A stretch of 39,112 nt of DNA from positions 1 through 39,112 of the forward strand of contig DCHS01000034.1 in NCBI GenBank assembly GCA_002314875.1, read 5' to 3'. Source of the DNA: Prevotellaceae bacterium UBA1746. GTDB lineage: Bacteria > Bacteroidota > Bacteroidia > Bacteroidales > Bacteroidaceae. Numbering within the stretch: the stretch's first letter is position 1; every line of letters starts with the position of its first letter. The notes under the pieces are model-generated. The model was not told the origin of the DNA, searched no databases, and saw only the letters and a list, made by a program, of their open reading frames with translations. Made by a program: the position numbers and the translations under genes. Positions 5,625 through 13,016 of the stretch are shown here, piece after piece.

Positions 5625-8492
5625 ATGAAAAAAATCTATCTGTTTGGATTGCTGACATTAGCAGGTACATTGTCGGCCATGGCTGCCCCTCGCAGTCTTC
5701 ATTCTGCAAAGAATTTGGCTATTGAAAATGCTAAATTGCGCGGTATTTCGCTTAACCACGGTTCGATGTCTCGTTGTTCTGTCGGAGTAGAAACGGAGCA
5801 GCCTGCATATTACGTTTTCAATCATGGCAATCAAAAAGGTTGGACCATAGTATCAGGTGATGACCGCACGGACGATATTGTCGGTTATGCTACCGAAGGA
5901 GATTTTGATATTAGCACCCTGCCCGCTCCTGTGCTTGAGATGTTACAGGCTCATGAGCAATATGTCAGTGGCTCTATTGCAGGAAATCCTGTAGATGAAC
6001 CCTTGCGAGTACAGAAGCATGCATCTGCTAATGGCCATGATGCCATGGGCCCCTATCTTGCAACACGTTGGGACCAGTACAAGCCTTACTATAACAACAC
6101 TCCGTTGAGCAATGGTACTCACTGTGCAACAGGTTGTGTGGCAACGGCATTCAGTCAGATTCTCTATTACCTCTATTATACCCAGGGACAGCAGGAAAGT
6201 TCAACATTCGACACCAATCTTCCTTCTTATACAGGTTTGACAAACTATGTTACGGGTGAAGCCGTTGCAGGTCCTCGTACTTATGAGTGGTCAAAAATGG
6301 TTGCTGACTACAAAGAAAGCTACACCAAAGAACAGGCGAATGCTGTCGCTAAGTTGCTCAGCGATGTCGGTGTTGCCGTACAGATGAAATATGCTGTCAG
6401 CGTCAGTATTACCAACAGTAAGTTTGTGAGTCAGGATTGTTCAACCTATTTTGGTTTGCAGAATGGTTCATCCTACACTTATAGTAGTTCAATGGGCGCA
6501 TCAACCTGGCAGAATAGTGTCATGAACGAATTGGGTAATTACCGTCCCGTTCTTGTCGCTTCCAATGACCACGCCTATGTTTGTGACGGCTATGATGGTG
6601 GCGGATATTACCACTTTAATTTCGGTTACTCCGGTCGTGGTGACGGTTGGTACAGTTTCTCTGCAATGAATGGTTATGGTACTGCAACATGGGGCTACAC
6701 TACAGGTTTGAAACTCCGCGCAAAGGATACCAATGCAGATCGTATAGAAGATGTATGTAAAACTGCTCGTGCACAAAGTGCTCTCGTACCCGTTGGCATG
6801 GAACCTGGACAATATCGCAGTGATTTGTATGAAGCTTTGATGGTCCTTGTAGAAAAGGGCGAAGAAGCGGTTGCAAACAATTGCCATGATATGACCAAAA
6901 AGAACGTCAACGACCTTTGCACCCAGATCAGTCAGGCTCTCATTGCCCTTACCACTTATCGTGTACCTTTCCTCACCGGTACCTATTATGTGAAGACTTA
7001 TACGAATTATTCAAGTGGCAAGAAAATGGCGATGTATGCCAAGAGCAACGCCGTCAACTGGGGTGCGGTTTCTGAAGATAACGATAACTACAAGTGGTAT
7101 CTTGAGTACAATCCAGAAACCAATGCTTACCAGATGTATAATGTTGGTTGTAATGGACATTTCAGTAGCATCAGCACCAGTACGCAGGCCAGATTAAACA
7201 CCAGTAGTACGACGGAGGTTGAAATTCGTCCTTTGGCACAAATTACGCGTAAAGGTAAAGAAACCTTTGCTTGCACCATCCGTCCTATGGTAAAGGACTA
7301 TAATACGGGTTATAACTATTATTGTCATCAGAATAGTCATAACGATGGTGCTGGAACTGGTGGTACAGTTGTCGGTTGGGAACCGTATAGTGATGCTAAC
7401 CAGTGGTACTTCGAGCCCATTGATGTTTATCCCGCACCTACCAGTGCTTTTGCTTTTGAAACACTCACTGTTGAGATTGGCCAAAGTGCAACAAATGAAC
7501 TTACAACGAATAGTACGGGTACCGTTACTTACACCTCAAGCAACGAAGCTGTTGCTACGGTAGATGCTGATGGTTTGGTAACCGCACACGATGCGGGAAC
7601 TACAACGATTACCGCAACTATTGCAAAGACCGATGATTTCAGCAGTCAGCGTTTGACTTATAATGTTGTTGTGCCAGAGGATAAGGAGGTTCGCAAAGCG
7701 CTTGATGCATTGATTGAACAGGCTCAGAAACTCTATACGGACGATGAACTTGACGAGGCTCGTGCTGCCAGCACTGATGTTCAAGGTGATCCCCTTTTCA
7801 CGAAAGCCAGCCAATTCACCAGTCCTTACACTGAAACCAGCGAGGGCAAGATTGAATATTTGCTGGATGGCGATGCTTCTACTTTCTGGCACTCTAAATG
7901 GAGTGGTGGTAACGTCGCAGCAGGTACTCACTATTTCGTCCTTACACTTGATGATCCTATTACAAGTGACATTCTTCTCAGTATGACACGCCGTAGCGGT
8001 GCAACCAGTGACCATCCCACGCAGTTCAAGATTTATTGCAGTACCGATGGCACCACTTTTGGCACTGATGCCATTACCATTGACCTGCCCTTTGAATCTG
8101 CCGGTGAAGAAGTAACAACGATGTTCCGTTCTGCTGACGAATGCAAGGCGATGAAGTTTGTCTGCACTGCAACCAGCACAAGTCGTGGCTATTTCCACAT
8201 GGGAGAATTACAACTATATCCTTACCAGTATGCTTCTCCTACAGAAGAACAGCAGGCTCTTGTAGAATTGGGTGATGCTGTCGCTCAGGCCCAGGCTTCA
8301 GATCCTGCAACTCAGCAGGCCATTGATGCATTGCAAGCAGCCATTGATGCTTATTGTGCTCATTTAGTCGTTGGTTTCAATACCGTTCTTGCTCCTAATA
8401 ATAATTATCATACGAAGAAGTATTTGGAAAACAATCAGATTATCATCGAAAAGGATGGTGTGGAATATAATCTGAATGGTATCCGTAAATAA
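5625..8492 (+). CDS. Secreted C10-family (streptopain-like) cysteine protease, multidomain
   Basis: A 955-residue exported protease. A signal peptide (residues 1-20, ending AMA) is followed by a Spi-type propeptide (about 22-120) and a C10 papain-fold catalytic domain (about 140-365). Catalytic Cys171 sits in ATGCVATAFSQ and His316 in NDHAYVCDG; the usual Trp of the NWGW motif is NFGY here. C-terminal modules are a ricin-like region with QWYF motifs (about 450-600), a Big_2-type Ig domain (about 605-685), an F5/8 discoidin-like domain (about 725-865) and a short tail ending GVEYNLNGIRK that resembles Bacteroidota type IX secretion signals. It lies between rimM and dxr, only 8 nt before dxr, and shares their strand. 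Likely surface or secreted; substrate unknown. Confidence 0.92.
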   Translation: MKKIYLFGLLTLAGTLSAMAAPRSLHSAKNLAIENAKLRGISLNHGSMSRCSVGVETEQPAYYVFNHGNQKGWTIVSGDDRTDDIVGYATEGDFDISTLPAPVLEMLQAHEQYVSGSIAGNPVDEPLRVQKHASANGHDAMGPYLATRWDQYKPYYNNTPLSNGTHCATGCVATAFSQILYYLYYTQGQQESSTFDTNLPSYTGLTNYVTGEAVAGPRTYEWSKMVADYKESYTKEQANAVAKLLSDVGVAVQMKYAVSVSITNSKFVSQDCSTYFGLQNGSSYTYSSSMGASTWQNSVMNELGNYRPVLVASNDHAYVCDGYDGGGYYHFNFGYSGRGDGWYSFSAMNGYGTATWGYTTGLKLRAKDTNADRIEDVCKTARAQSALVPVGMEPGQYRSDLYEALMVLVEKGEEAVANNCHDMTKKNVNDLCTQISQALIALTTYRVPFLTGTYYVKTYTNYSSGKKMAMYAKSNAVNWGAVSEDNDNYKWYLEYNPETNAYQMYNVGCNGHFSSISTSTQARLNTSSTTEVEIRPLAQITRKGKETFACTIRPMVKDYNTGYNYYCHQNSHNDGAGTGGTVVGWEPYSDANQWYFEPIDVYPAPTSAFAFETLTVEIGQSATNELTTNSTGTVTYTSSNEAVATVDADGLVTAHDAGTTTITATIAKTDDFSSQRLTYNVVVPEDKEVRKALDALIEQAQKLYTDDELDEARAASTDVQGDPLFTKASQFTSPYTETSEGKIEYLLDGDASTFWHSKWSGGNVAAGTHYFVLTLDDPITSDILLSMTRRSGATSDHPTQFKIYCSTDGTTFGTDAITIDLPFESAGEEVTTMFRSADECKAMKFVCTATSTSRGYFHMGELQLYPYQYASPTEEQQALVELGDAVAQAQASDPATQQAIDALQAAIDAYCAHLVVGFNTVLAPNNNYHTKKYLENNQIIIEKDGVEYNLNGIRK

Positions 8493-8500
8493 TTAATAAT

Positions 8501-9676
8501 ATGAAGAGAATTGCCATTCTAGGCTCAACGGGTTCAATCGGAACGCAAGCGCTTGATATTATACGAGAGCACAGTGACGAGTACGAGGCATACATTTTAA
8601 CCGCAAATAATAGTGTAGATCTTTTAATAGAGCAAGCTCGCGAATTCAAACCTGAGGTGGTTGTTATTGCGAACGAAGCGCATTATGAAACGGTTTGCAA
8701 AGCACTTGATGATTTACCTATCAAGGTTTTCACAGGTGCTGATTCCCTTTGCGAAGTCGTGCAGATGGCCGATGTGGACATCGTACTGACAGCCATGGTT
8801 GGCTTCTCCGGTTTGCGTCCTACGATTGCAGCAATCAAAGCCAAAAAGACCATAGCATTAGCCAATAAGGAGACTTTGGTTGTTGCCGGTGAACTTATCA
8901 CGCGTTTGGCCGTTGAAAACCGTGTGGCAATTCTTCCTGTTGACAGCGAGCATTCAGCCATTTTCCAGAGCATAGTAGGTGAGAATTATGCTGATGGCAA
9001 GCAGTTTGCTGCTAATGAGATTTCCCGAATTATTCTCACGGCTTCCGGAGGACCTTTCCGTAAGTTCACTTTAGAAGAGATGGAACATGTCACTGCTGCT
9101 CAGGCCTTGAAGCATCCCAATTGGGAGATGGGCGCAAAGATTACCATTGATTCTGCAACAATGATGAACAAGGGCTTTGAGATGATTGAAGCCAAATGGT
9201 TGTTCGGTGTGCGTCCTGACCAGATTGATGTCCATGTGCATCCCGAGAGCATTGTCCACAGTGCAGTGGAATTCATAGATGGTGCTGTCAAGGCTCAGCT
9301 GGGAGTTCCCGATATGCGTCTGCCTATTCAGTATGCTTTCTCTTTCCCGAAGCGTCAGAGTCTCAGTGGCGAGCGCCTTGATTTGTTCAAGATTGGCAAT
9401 CTTCATTTCGAACGTCCAGACATGGAGAAGTTTGACTGTTTGAAGATTGCTTTCGAGGCAGCAGAGCGTGGTGGCAATATGCCTTGTATTGTCAATGCTG
9501 CAAATGAGATTGTGAATCTTGCATTCCGTCAAGGCCGTATCGGTTATCTCGATATTTCACGTCTTATTCGTCGTGCTATGGCAGATGCTGAGTTCATTGC
9601 AACGCCGACTTTGGAAACCTATCTTGAAACGGATGCAAAGGTCCGTAAACTCGTTGGGTCCTATCTACCGAATTGA
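8501..9676 (+). CDS. dxr: 1-deoxy-D-xylulose 5-phosphate reductoisomerase (Dxr/IspC)
   Basis: A 391-residue cytoplasmic enzyme of the MEP isoprenoid pathway that rearranges and reduces DXP to MEP using NADPH and a divalent metal. The NADPH-binding ILGSTGSIGTQALDI motif is at residues 6-20, ANKETLV at about 121-127, and the metal-binding PVDSEHSAIFQ with Asp148 and Glu150 at about 147-156. A second active-site segment is TIDSATMMNKGFEMIEA. Length is standard. It starts 8 nt after the C10 protease stop and precedes rseP by 47 nt. Confidence 0.97.
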   Translation: MKRIAILGSTGSIGTQALDIIREHSDEYEAYILTANNSVDLLIEQAREFKPEVVVIANEAHYETVCKALDDLPIKVFTGADSLCEVVQMADVDIVLTAMVGFSGLRPTIAAIKAKKTIALANKETLVVAGELITRLAVENRVAILPVDSEHSAIFQSIVGENYADGKQFAANEISRIILTASGGPFRKFTLEEMEHVTAAQALKHPNWEMGAKITIDSATMMNKGFEMIEAKWLFGVRPDQIDVHVHPESIVHSAVEFIDGAVKAQLGVPDMRLPIQYAFSFPKRQSLSGERLDLFKIGNLHFERPDMEKFDCLKIAFEAAERGGNMPCIVNAANEIVNLAFRQGRIGYLDISRLIRRAMADAEFIATPTLETYLETDAKVRKLVGSYLPN

Positions 9677-9723
9677 TCTCACAAAAGCTAATAATACTTT
9701 AATTTCAAACTTTAACTCATAAC

Positions 9724-11115
9724 ATGAGTGTATTTTTTATTAAGGCTGCGCAGCTGTTATGCTGCTTTTTGATCCTCGTCCTTCTTCATGAAGGCGGTCA
9801 TTTCTTTTTCGCCAAGGTCTTTGGCATTCGCGTGAAGAAGTTTTGTATCTTCTTTGATCCCTCCATTGGTAAGTGGAAGGGTAATATCAAATTGTTCTCT
9901 TTCCGTGGTACTGACTATCATCTAGGTTGGCTTCCTCTTGGTGGATATGTAAACATCGCTGGTATGGTTGATGAAAGTACCTCTGCTGAAGAACTGGAAA
10001 AAGACGATACTCCCGCAGACCAGATGTTTATGAACAAGGCTGCGTGGAAGCGTTTGCTCGTTATGGTTGGCGGTGTCCTAATGAATCTGATTACCGCTTT
10101 CGTCATTTATGCGGCTATTCTTTTCACCTGGGGTGAGAAGTATGTTCCCGCAGAAAATATGACCCATGGTTATGCTTTCAACGAAAAGGCTGAGGCACTC
10201 GGTTTCCGCGATGGAGATATCCTTATTGGCACGGACAAGACGACCTTCGAACGTTGGAGCGGTGATGTCTATACCGATCTTTGCAAGGCTAAGTCTGTTA
10301 CCGTGAAGCGCGATGGTCAGGAAGTTAAGATTGCACTTCCTGAAAACCTTGACTTGATTGATATGGTAAAGGAAAAGCCTTTGTTCGTTGAACCTATCAA
10401 TCCCTCTGTTCTCGACAGCGTCTTCTCTGAAGGCCCTGCCGACAAGGCTGGTTTGAAGAAAGGCGATCAGATTGTTGCTTTCAACGGCAAACCTGTTTCT
10501 ACCTGGAGTGAACTTTTTGATCAGCTTGGTATTATCAGTGATCAGGTGAAAGCTGCTGACGGCAAGGTAAGTGAAAAAGTCCTTACAGCTAATGTAGTTG
10601 CTAAACGTGCCGGTTCCGAACAACTGGATACTCTCTGTGTCCGTCTCACAGACGATGCAAAATTGGGCGTAGCCGTTCACAATGTTTTGGCAGAGTACGA
10701 AACCAAGACTATCTCCTATTCTCTCTGGAACAGCATTCCTGCTGGTATTCAGCATGGTTGGCAGAAACTCTGCGACTATGTTTACCAGTTGAAGTTTATC
10801 TTTTCTGCTGAAGGAGCAAAGAGCGTAGGATCTTTTGGTACTATTGGAAGCCTTTTCCCCTCTTCCTGGTACTGGCCAGCTTTCTGGGAACTCACTGCAT
10901 TTATCAGCATCATTCTCGCAGTGATGAACTTCCTGCCTATTCCTATGCTTGATGGTGGTTATATTTTCCTCACCTTGATTGAAATTATCACCCGTCGCAA
11001 GTTCTCTGATAAGGCAATAGACCGTATCAATACAGTAGGTTTCTACCTCGTTCTCGCTTTGATGGCTCTCGGAATTTTCAACGATTTCGCACGCATGGTA
11101 TTCCACATTTACTAA
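9724..11115 (+). CDS. rseP: Site-2 intramembrane zinc metalloprotease RseP
   Basis: A 463-residue inner-membrane protease of the S2P family. The zinc-binding HEGGH (His22, Glu23, His26) lies in the first transmembrane helix, and the third ligand motif LPIPMLDGG lies near the C-terminus (about 400-410). Between them are two PDZ-like domains: a degenerate one at about 140-215 and a clearer one at about 225-280 with GPADKAGLKKGDQIVAFNG. Relatives cleave anti-sigma factors and leftover signal peptides in the membrane. Last gene of the murA-rimM-C10-dxr-rseP run. Confidence 0.95.
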   Translation: MSVFFIKAAQLLCCFLILVLLHEGGHFFFAKVFGIRVKKFCIFFDPSIGKWKGNIKLFSFRGTDYHLGWLPLGGYVNIAGMVDESTSAEELEKDDTPADQMFMNKAAWKRLLVMVGGVLMNLITAFVIYAAILFTWGEKYVPAENMTHGYAFNEKAEALGFRDGDILIGTDKTTFERWSGDVYTDLCKAKSVTVKRDGQEVKIALPENLDLIDMVKEKPLFVEPINPSVLDSVFSEGPADKAGLKKGDQIVAFNGKPVSTWSELFDQLGIISDQVKAADGKVSEKVLTANVVAKRAGSEQLDTLCVRLTDDAKLGVAVHNVLAEYETKTISYSLWNSIPAGIQHGWQKLCDYVYQLKFIFSAEGAKSVGSFGTIGSLFPSSWYWPAFWELTAFISIILAVMNFLPIPMLDGGYIFLTLIEIITRRKFSDKAIDRINTVGFYLVLALMALGIFNDFARMVFHIY

Positions 11116-11174
11116 GTGAAAAAAGGCTTCAAAAGTAAAAAGAAACTAAATAATTTGATTTTTCGGTAAAAAAA

Positions 11175-11206
11175 TTTGGTGGTTTGCACAATAAGCCGTA
11201 CTTTTG
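11175..11206 (+). promoter_or_regulatory. Bacteroidota-type promoter for the small secreted protein
   Basis: TTTG at 11175-11178, a 20-nt spacer and TACTTTTG at 11199-11206 match the phylum consensus exactly. The start of transcription near 11213 leaves a leader of only 15-21 nt. Confidence 0.7.
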
Positions 11207-11233
11207 CCGAAAATAAAATGGATAAGTATGCCT

Positions 11234-11581
11234 ATGAAGCGATATATACTCACACTCTCTGTTTTTGCTGCGCTGGCAGTTTCTGCTGCTAAGCCGGCAT
11301 CTGCCTTCATGAGTCCCTATGATCCTTGGACCATCGAGGCTCCTGCTCCTGCAGCTTCTGTTGAGAGTATTACTTTCGATGAAGTTACTATTAAGACAGA
11401 AGGCCGTAAGGTTCATGTCAGTGGTGCTGAAGACCAGACCTTAGAGGTTTTCAATATTGCTGGTGTTAAGGTTGCAAGCTATGCAATCGATGCACAGGAA
11501 AAGACGATTAACCTCAATGTTCCTCGCGGAATTTATATCCTCCGCGTTGGAAAGGTTGCTCGCAAAGTTAATATACTTTAA
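11234..11581 (+). CDS. Small secreted protein with T9SS type A-like C-terminal domain
   Basis: A 115-residue exported protein of unknown function. Residues 1-24 form a signal peptide (Lys-Arg, hydrophobic core, PASA). Only about 30 linker residues follow before a region resembling a type IX secretion (Por) C-terminal sorting domain: LEVFNIAGVKVASY, then INLNVPRGIYILRVG and a basic tail. The mature protein is therefore almost nothing but a sorting-domain-like fold. ATG 11234 is chosen because it puts MKRY at the signal-peptide start; ATG 11228 would add two residues. It has its own promoter and a terminator. Confidence 0.8.
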   Translation: MKRYILTLSVFAALAVSAAKPASAFMSPYDPWTIEAPAPAASVESITFDEVTIKTEGRKVHVSGAEDQTLEVFNIAGVKVASYAIDAQEKTINLNVPRGIYILRVGKVARKVNIL

Positions 11582-11600
11582 GACTACAGTAATAAATAAA

Positions 11601-11636
11601 GGTGGTGATCCAAACTATTGGAACACCACCTTTTTC
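11601..11636 (+). terminator. Rho-independent terminator
   Basis: GGTGGTG pairs with CACCACC around a partly paired 16-nt loop, followed by TTTTTC. It terminates the small secreted protein gene 20 nt after its stop and lies just before the convergent ATP-grasp gene. Confidence 0.85.
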
Positions 11637-11652
11637 GTGTCTATATTCAGCG

Positions 11653-12846
11653 TTACTTTCTTGCTGTTACATAGTCAATAAATGCCTGCATCTCCTCTTG
11701 AGAAGGGAAACGGGCGATGTAGCTCTGATTACCCATGGCACCGCTCAAAGCATCGGGAATGCGGGGAGCCATACACATCTGGCTGCCGTACTTCGCCATG
11801 ATTTCTGCGTGAGAGTGCTCATAGTGAACATTGTCGCGAATACCGGCGAAGGCAGTATAGTAATTGTTCGTTGCTCTTACGGGAACGGCATTTCCGCAAA
11901 TCATGTTCGCCCAAATCTTATAGACATCTACATCGTGGGCATAGTTGATCATATCAGGTGTGAAACCACCACCGGGACGCATGTTAACCTCGAGACCTAC
12001 GAAGTCCCCCTTCTTACCTAGTCCGGGATGGTCAGCAGCAAGGCAGAAGAATTCGCAGTGAACGAAGCGACTCTTAATCCCGAAAGCCTTAACCGTACGA
12101 CGACCAGCATCACGGAGACGCTCTTCAACCTGGGCAGAAGCGTAATAGGTAGAATCCAGATTGTTGATGACAATATCTGCAATGGAAGGCGGACAGACGC
12201 AGTTATTTTCGAAAAGCGGTTCACCGTCTGCATCGTAGATAGCGTCGTAGGTCCAGATATCACCAGTGACATATTCTTCTATGATGTAGTCCTCAGCACG
12301 AGGAGTCTCGGCAAAGAACTTTTCAAGCGCGGCTTCGTCAGGAATAGGATTGGCACCGACAGCACCGACACCGATGTTGGGTTTGGAGAATAGTGGATAA
12401 CCAACCTTCTTTCCGAAAGCCTTAACTGACTTCAACCCTTCTGAGGCAAGTATAAACTTACAGCTTGGAATGCCGGCTTTCTTATAGAACTTCTTCATCT
12501 CGGACTTCATCTTGATGTCTAGGATACGGTCATCCATAATACCCGAGGTAACATGGAAGGCCGTGCGAAGAGCTGCATCTCGCTGAAGCCAGTACTCGTT
12601 GTTGGATTCAATCCAATCTATCGGACCATATTTGAAAGCGAAATAAGCGACCGCGCGATACATCTGAAGGTAGTCCTCCATATTCTCTACGCGATAGTAT
12701 TCTTCCAACGAGGCTTTGAGTTCGGAGTGCAATTTATCATAAGGAGCATCACCGACGCCTAACACCTTCACGCCGTTGTTGGCTAACTGCTGGCAGAAGT
12801 AGCGGTAATTCGTTGGGAAGTTGGGAGATATAAAGATAAAATTCAT
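11653..12846 (-). CDS. ATP-grasp domain protein (carboxylate-amine ligase-like)
   Basis: A 397-residue predicted cytoplasmic enzyme. An N-terminal Rossmann-like pre-ATP-grasp domain (about 1-110, starting FIFISPNFPTNYRYFCQQL) is followed by an ATP-grasp fold (about 115-330): GYPLFSKPNIGVGAVGA is the phosphate-binding region, IIEEYVTGDIWTYDA the nucleotide-binding strand, and GLEVNMRPGGG the metal-binding end. Such enzymes activate a carboxylate with ATP and join it to an amine or thiol. No signal peptide. The substrate cannot be told from sequence, and relatives are often labelled carbamoyl-phosphate synthase-like. It is divergent from htpG with its own promoter (12880-12911). Confidence 0.88.
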   Translation of the reverse strand: MNFIFISPNFPTNYRYFCQQLANNGVKVLGVGDAPYDKLHSELKASLEEYYRVENMEDYLQMYRAVAYFAFKYGPIDWIESNNEYWLQRDAALRTAFHVTSGIMDDRILDIKMKSEMKKFYKKAGIPSCKFILASEGLKSVKAFGKKVGYPLFSKPNIGVGAVGANPIPDEAALEKFFAETPRAEDYIIEEYVTGDIWTYDAIYDADGEPLFENNCVCPPSIADIVINNLDSTYYASAQVEERLRDAGRRTVKAFGIKSRFVHCEFFCLAADHPGLGKKGDFVGLEVNMRPGGGFTPDMINYAHDVDVYKIWANMICGNAVPVRATNNYYTAFAGIRDNVHYEHSHAEIMAKYGSQMCMAPRIPDALSGAMGNQSYIARFPSQEEMQAFIDYVTARK

Positions 12847-12879
12847 ATTACTAAGTCTTTTGTTGGGATTTTCTTACCG

Positions 12880-12911
12880 CAAATATAGAGTTATTTAATG
12901 AGATGACCAAA
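12880..12911 (-). promoter_or_regulatory. Bacteroidota-type promoter of the ATP-grasp gene
   Basis: On the minus strand TTTG (12908-12911), a 20-nt spacer and TATATTTG (12880-12887) match the phylum consensus exactly. The leader would be about 28 nt. It lies 31 bp from the divergent sigma-54-type site of htpG. Confidence 0.75.
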
Positions 12912-12942
12912 TTTTTCGCTTGAAAACTGCCAATTATCGACT

Positions 12943-12959
12943 TTGGCACGAGGATTGCA
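12943..12959 (+). promoter_or_regulatory. sigma-54 (-24/-12) promoter of htpG
   Basis: TTGGCACGAGGATTGCA is a full match to the sigma-54 consensus YTGGCACGRNNNTTGCW, with GG (12945-12946) and GC (12957-12958) 12 bp apart. Transcription would start near 12970, giving a leader of about 47 nt. No TTTG/TAnnTTTG promoter is seen between this site and the ATG. Confidence 0.8.
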
Positions 12960-13016
12960 TATTAACGCGGAAAACTTTCTATTTGCAATAGAACAATTAT
13001 TAAAAACATAATAACC

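Noticed and set aside
10078..11106. 342-residue minus-strand frame opposite rseP
   Set aside because: It lies wholly opposite a clear RseP gene and shows no family features.
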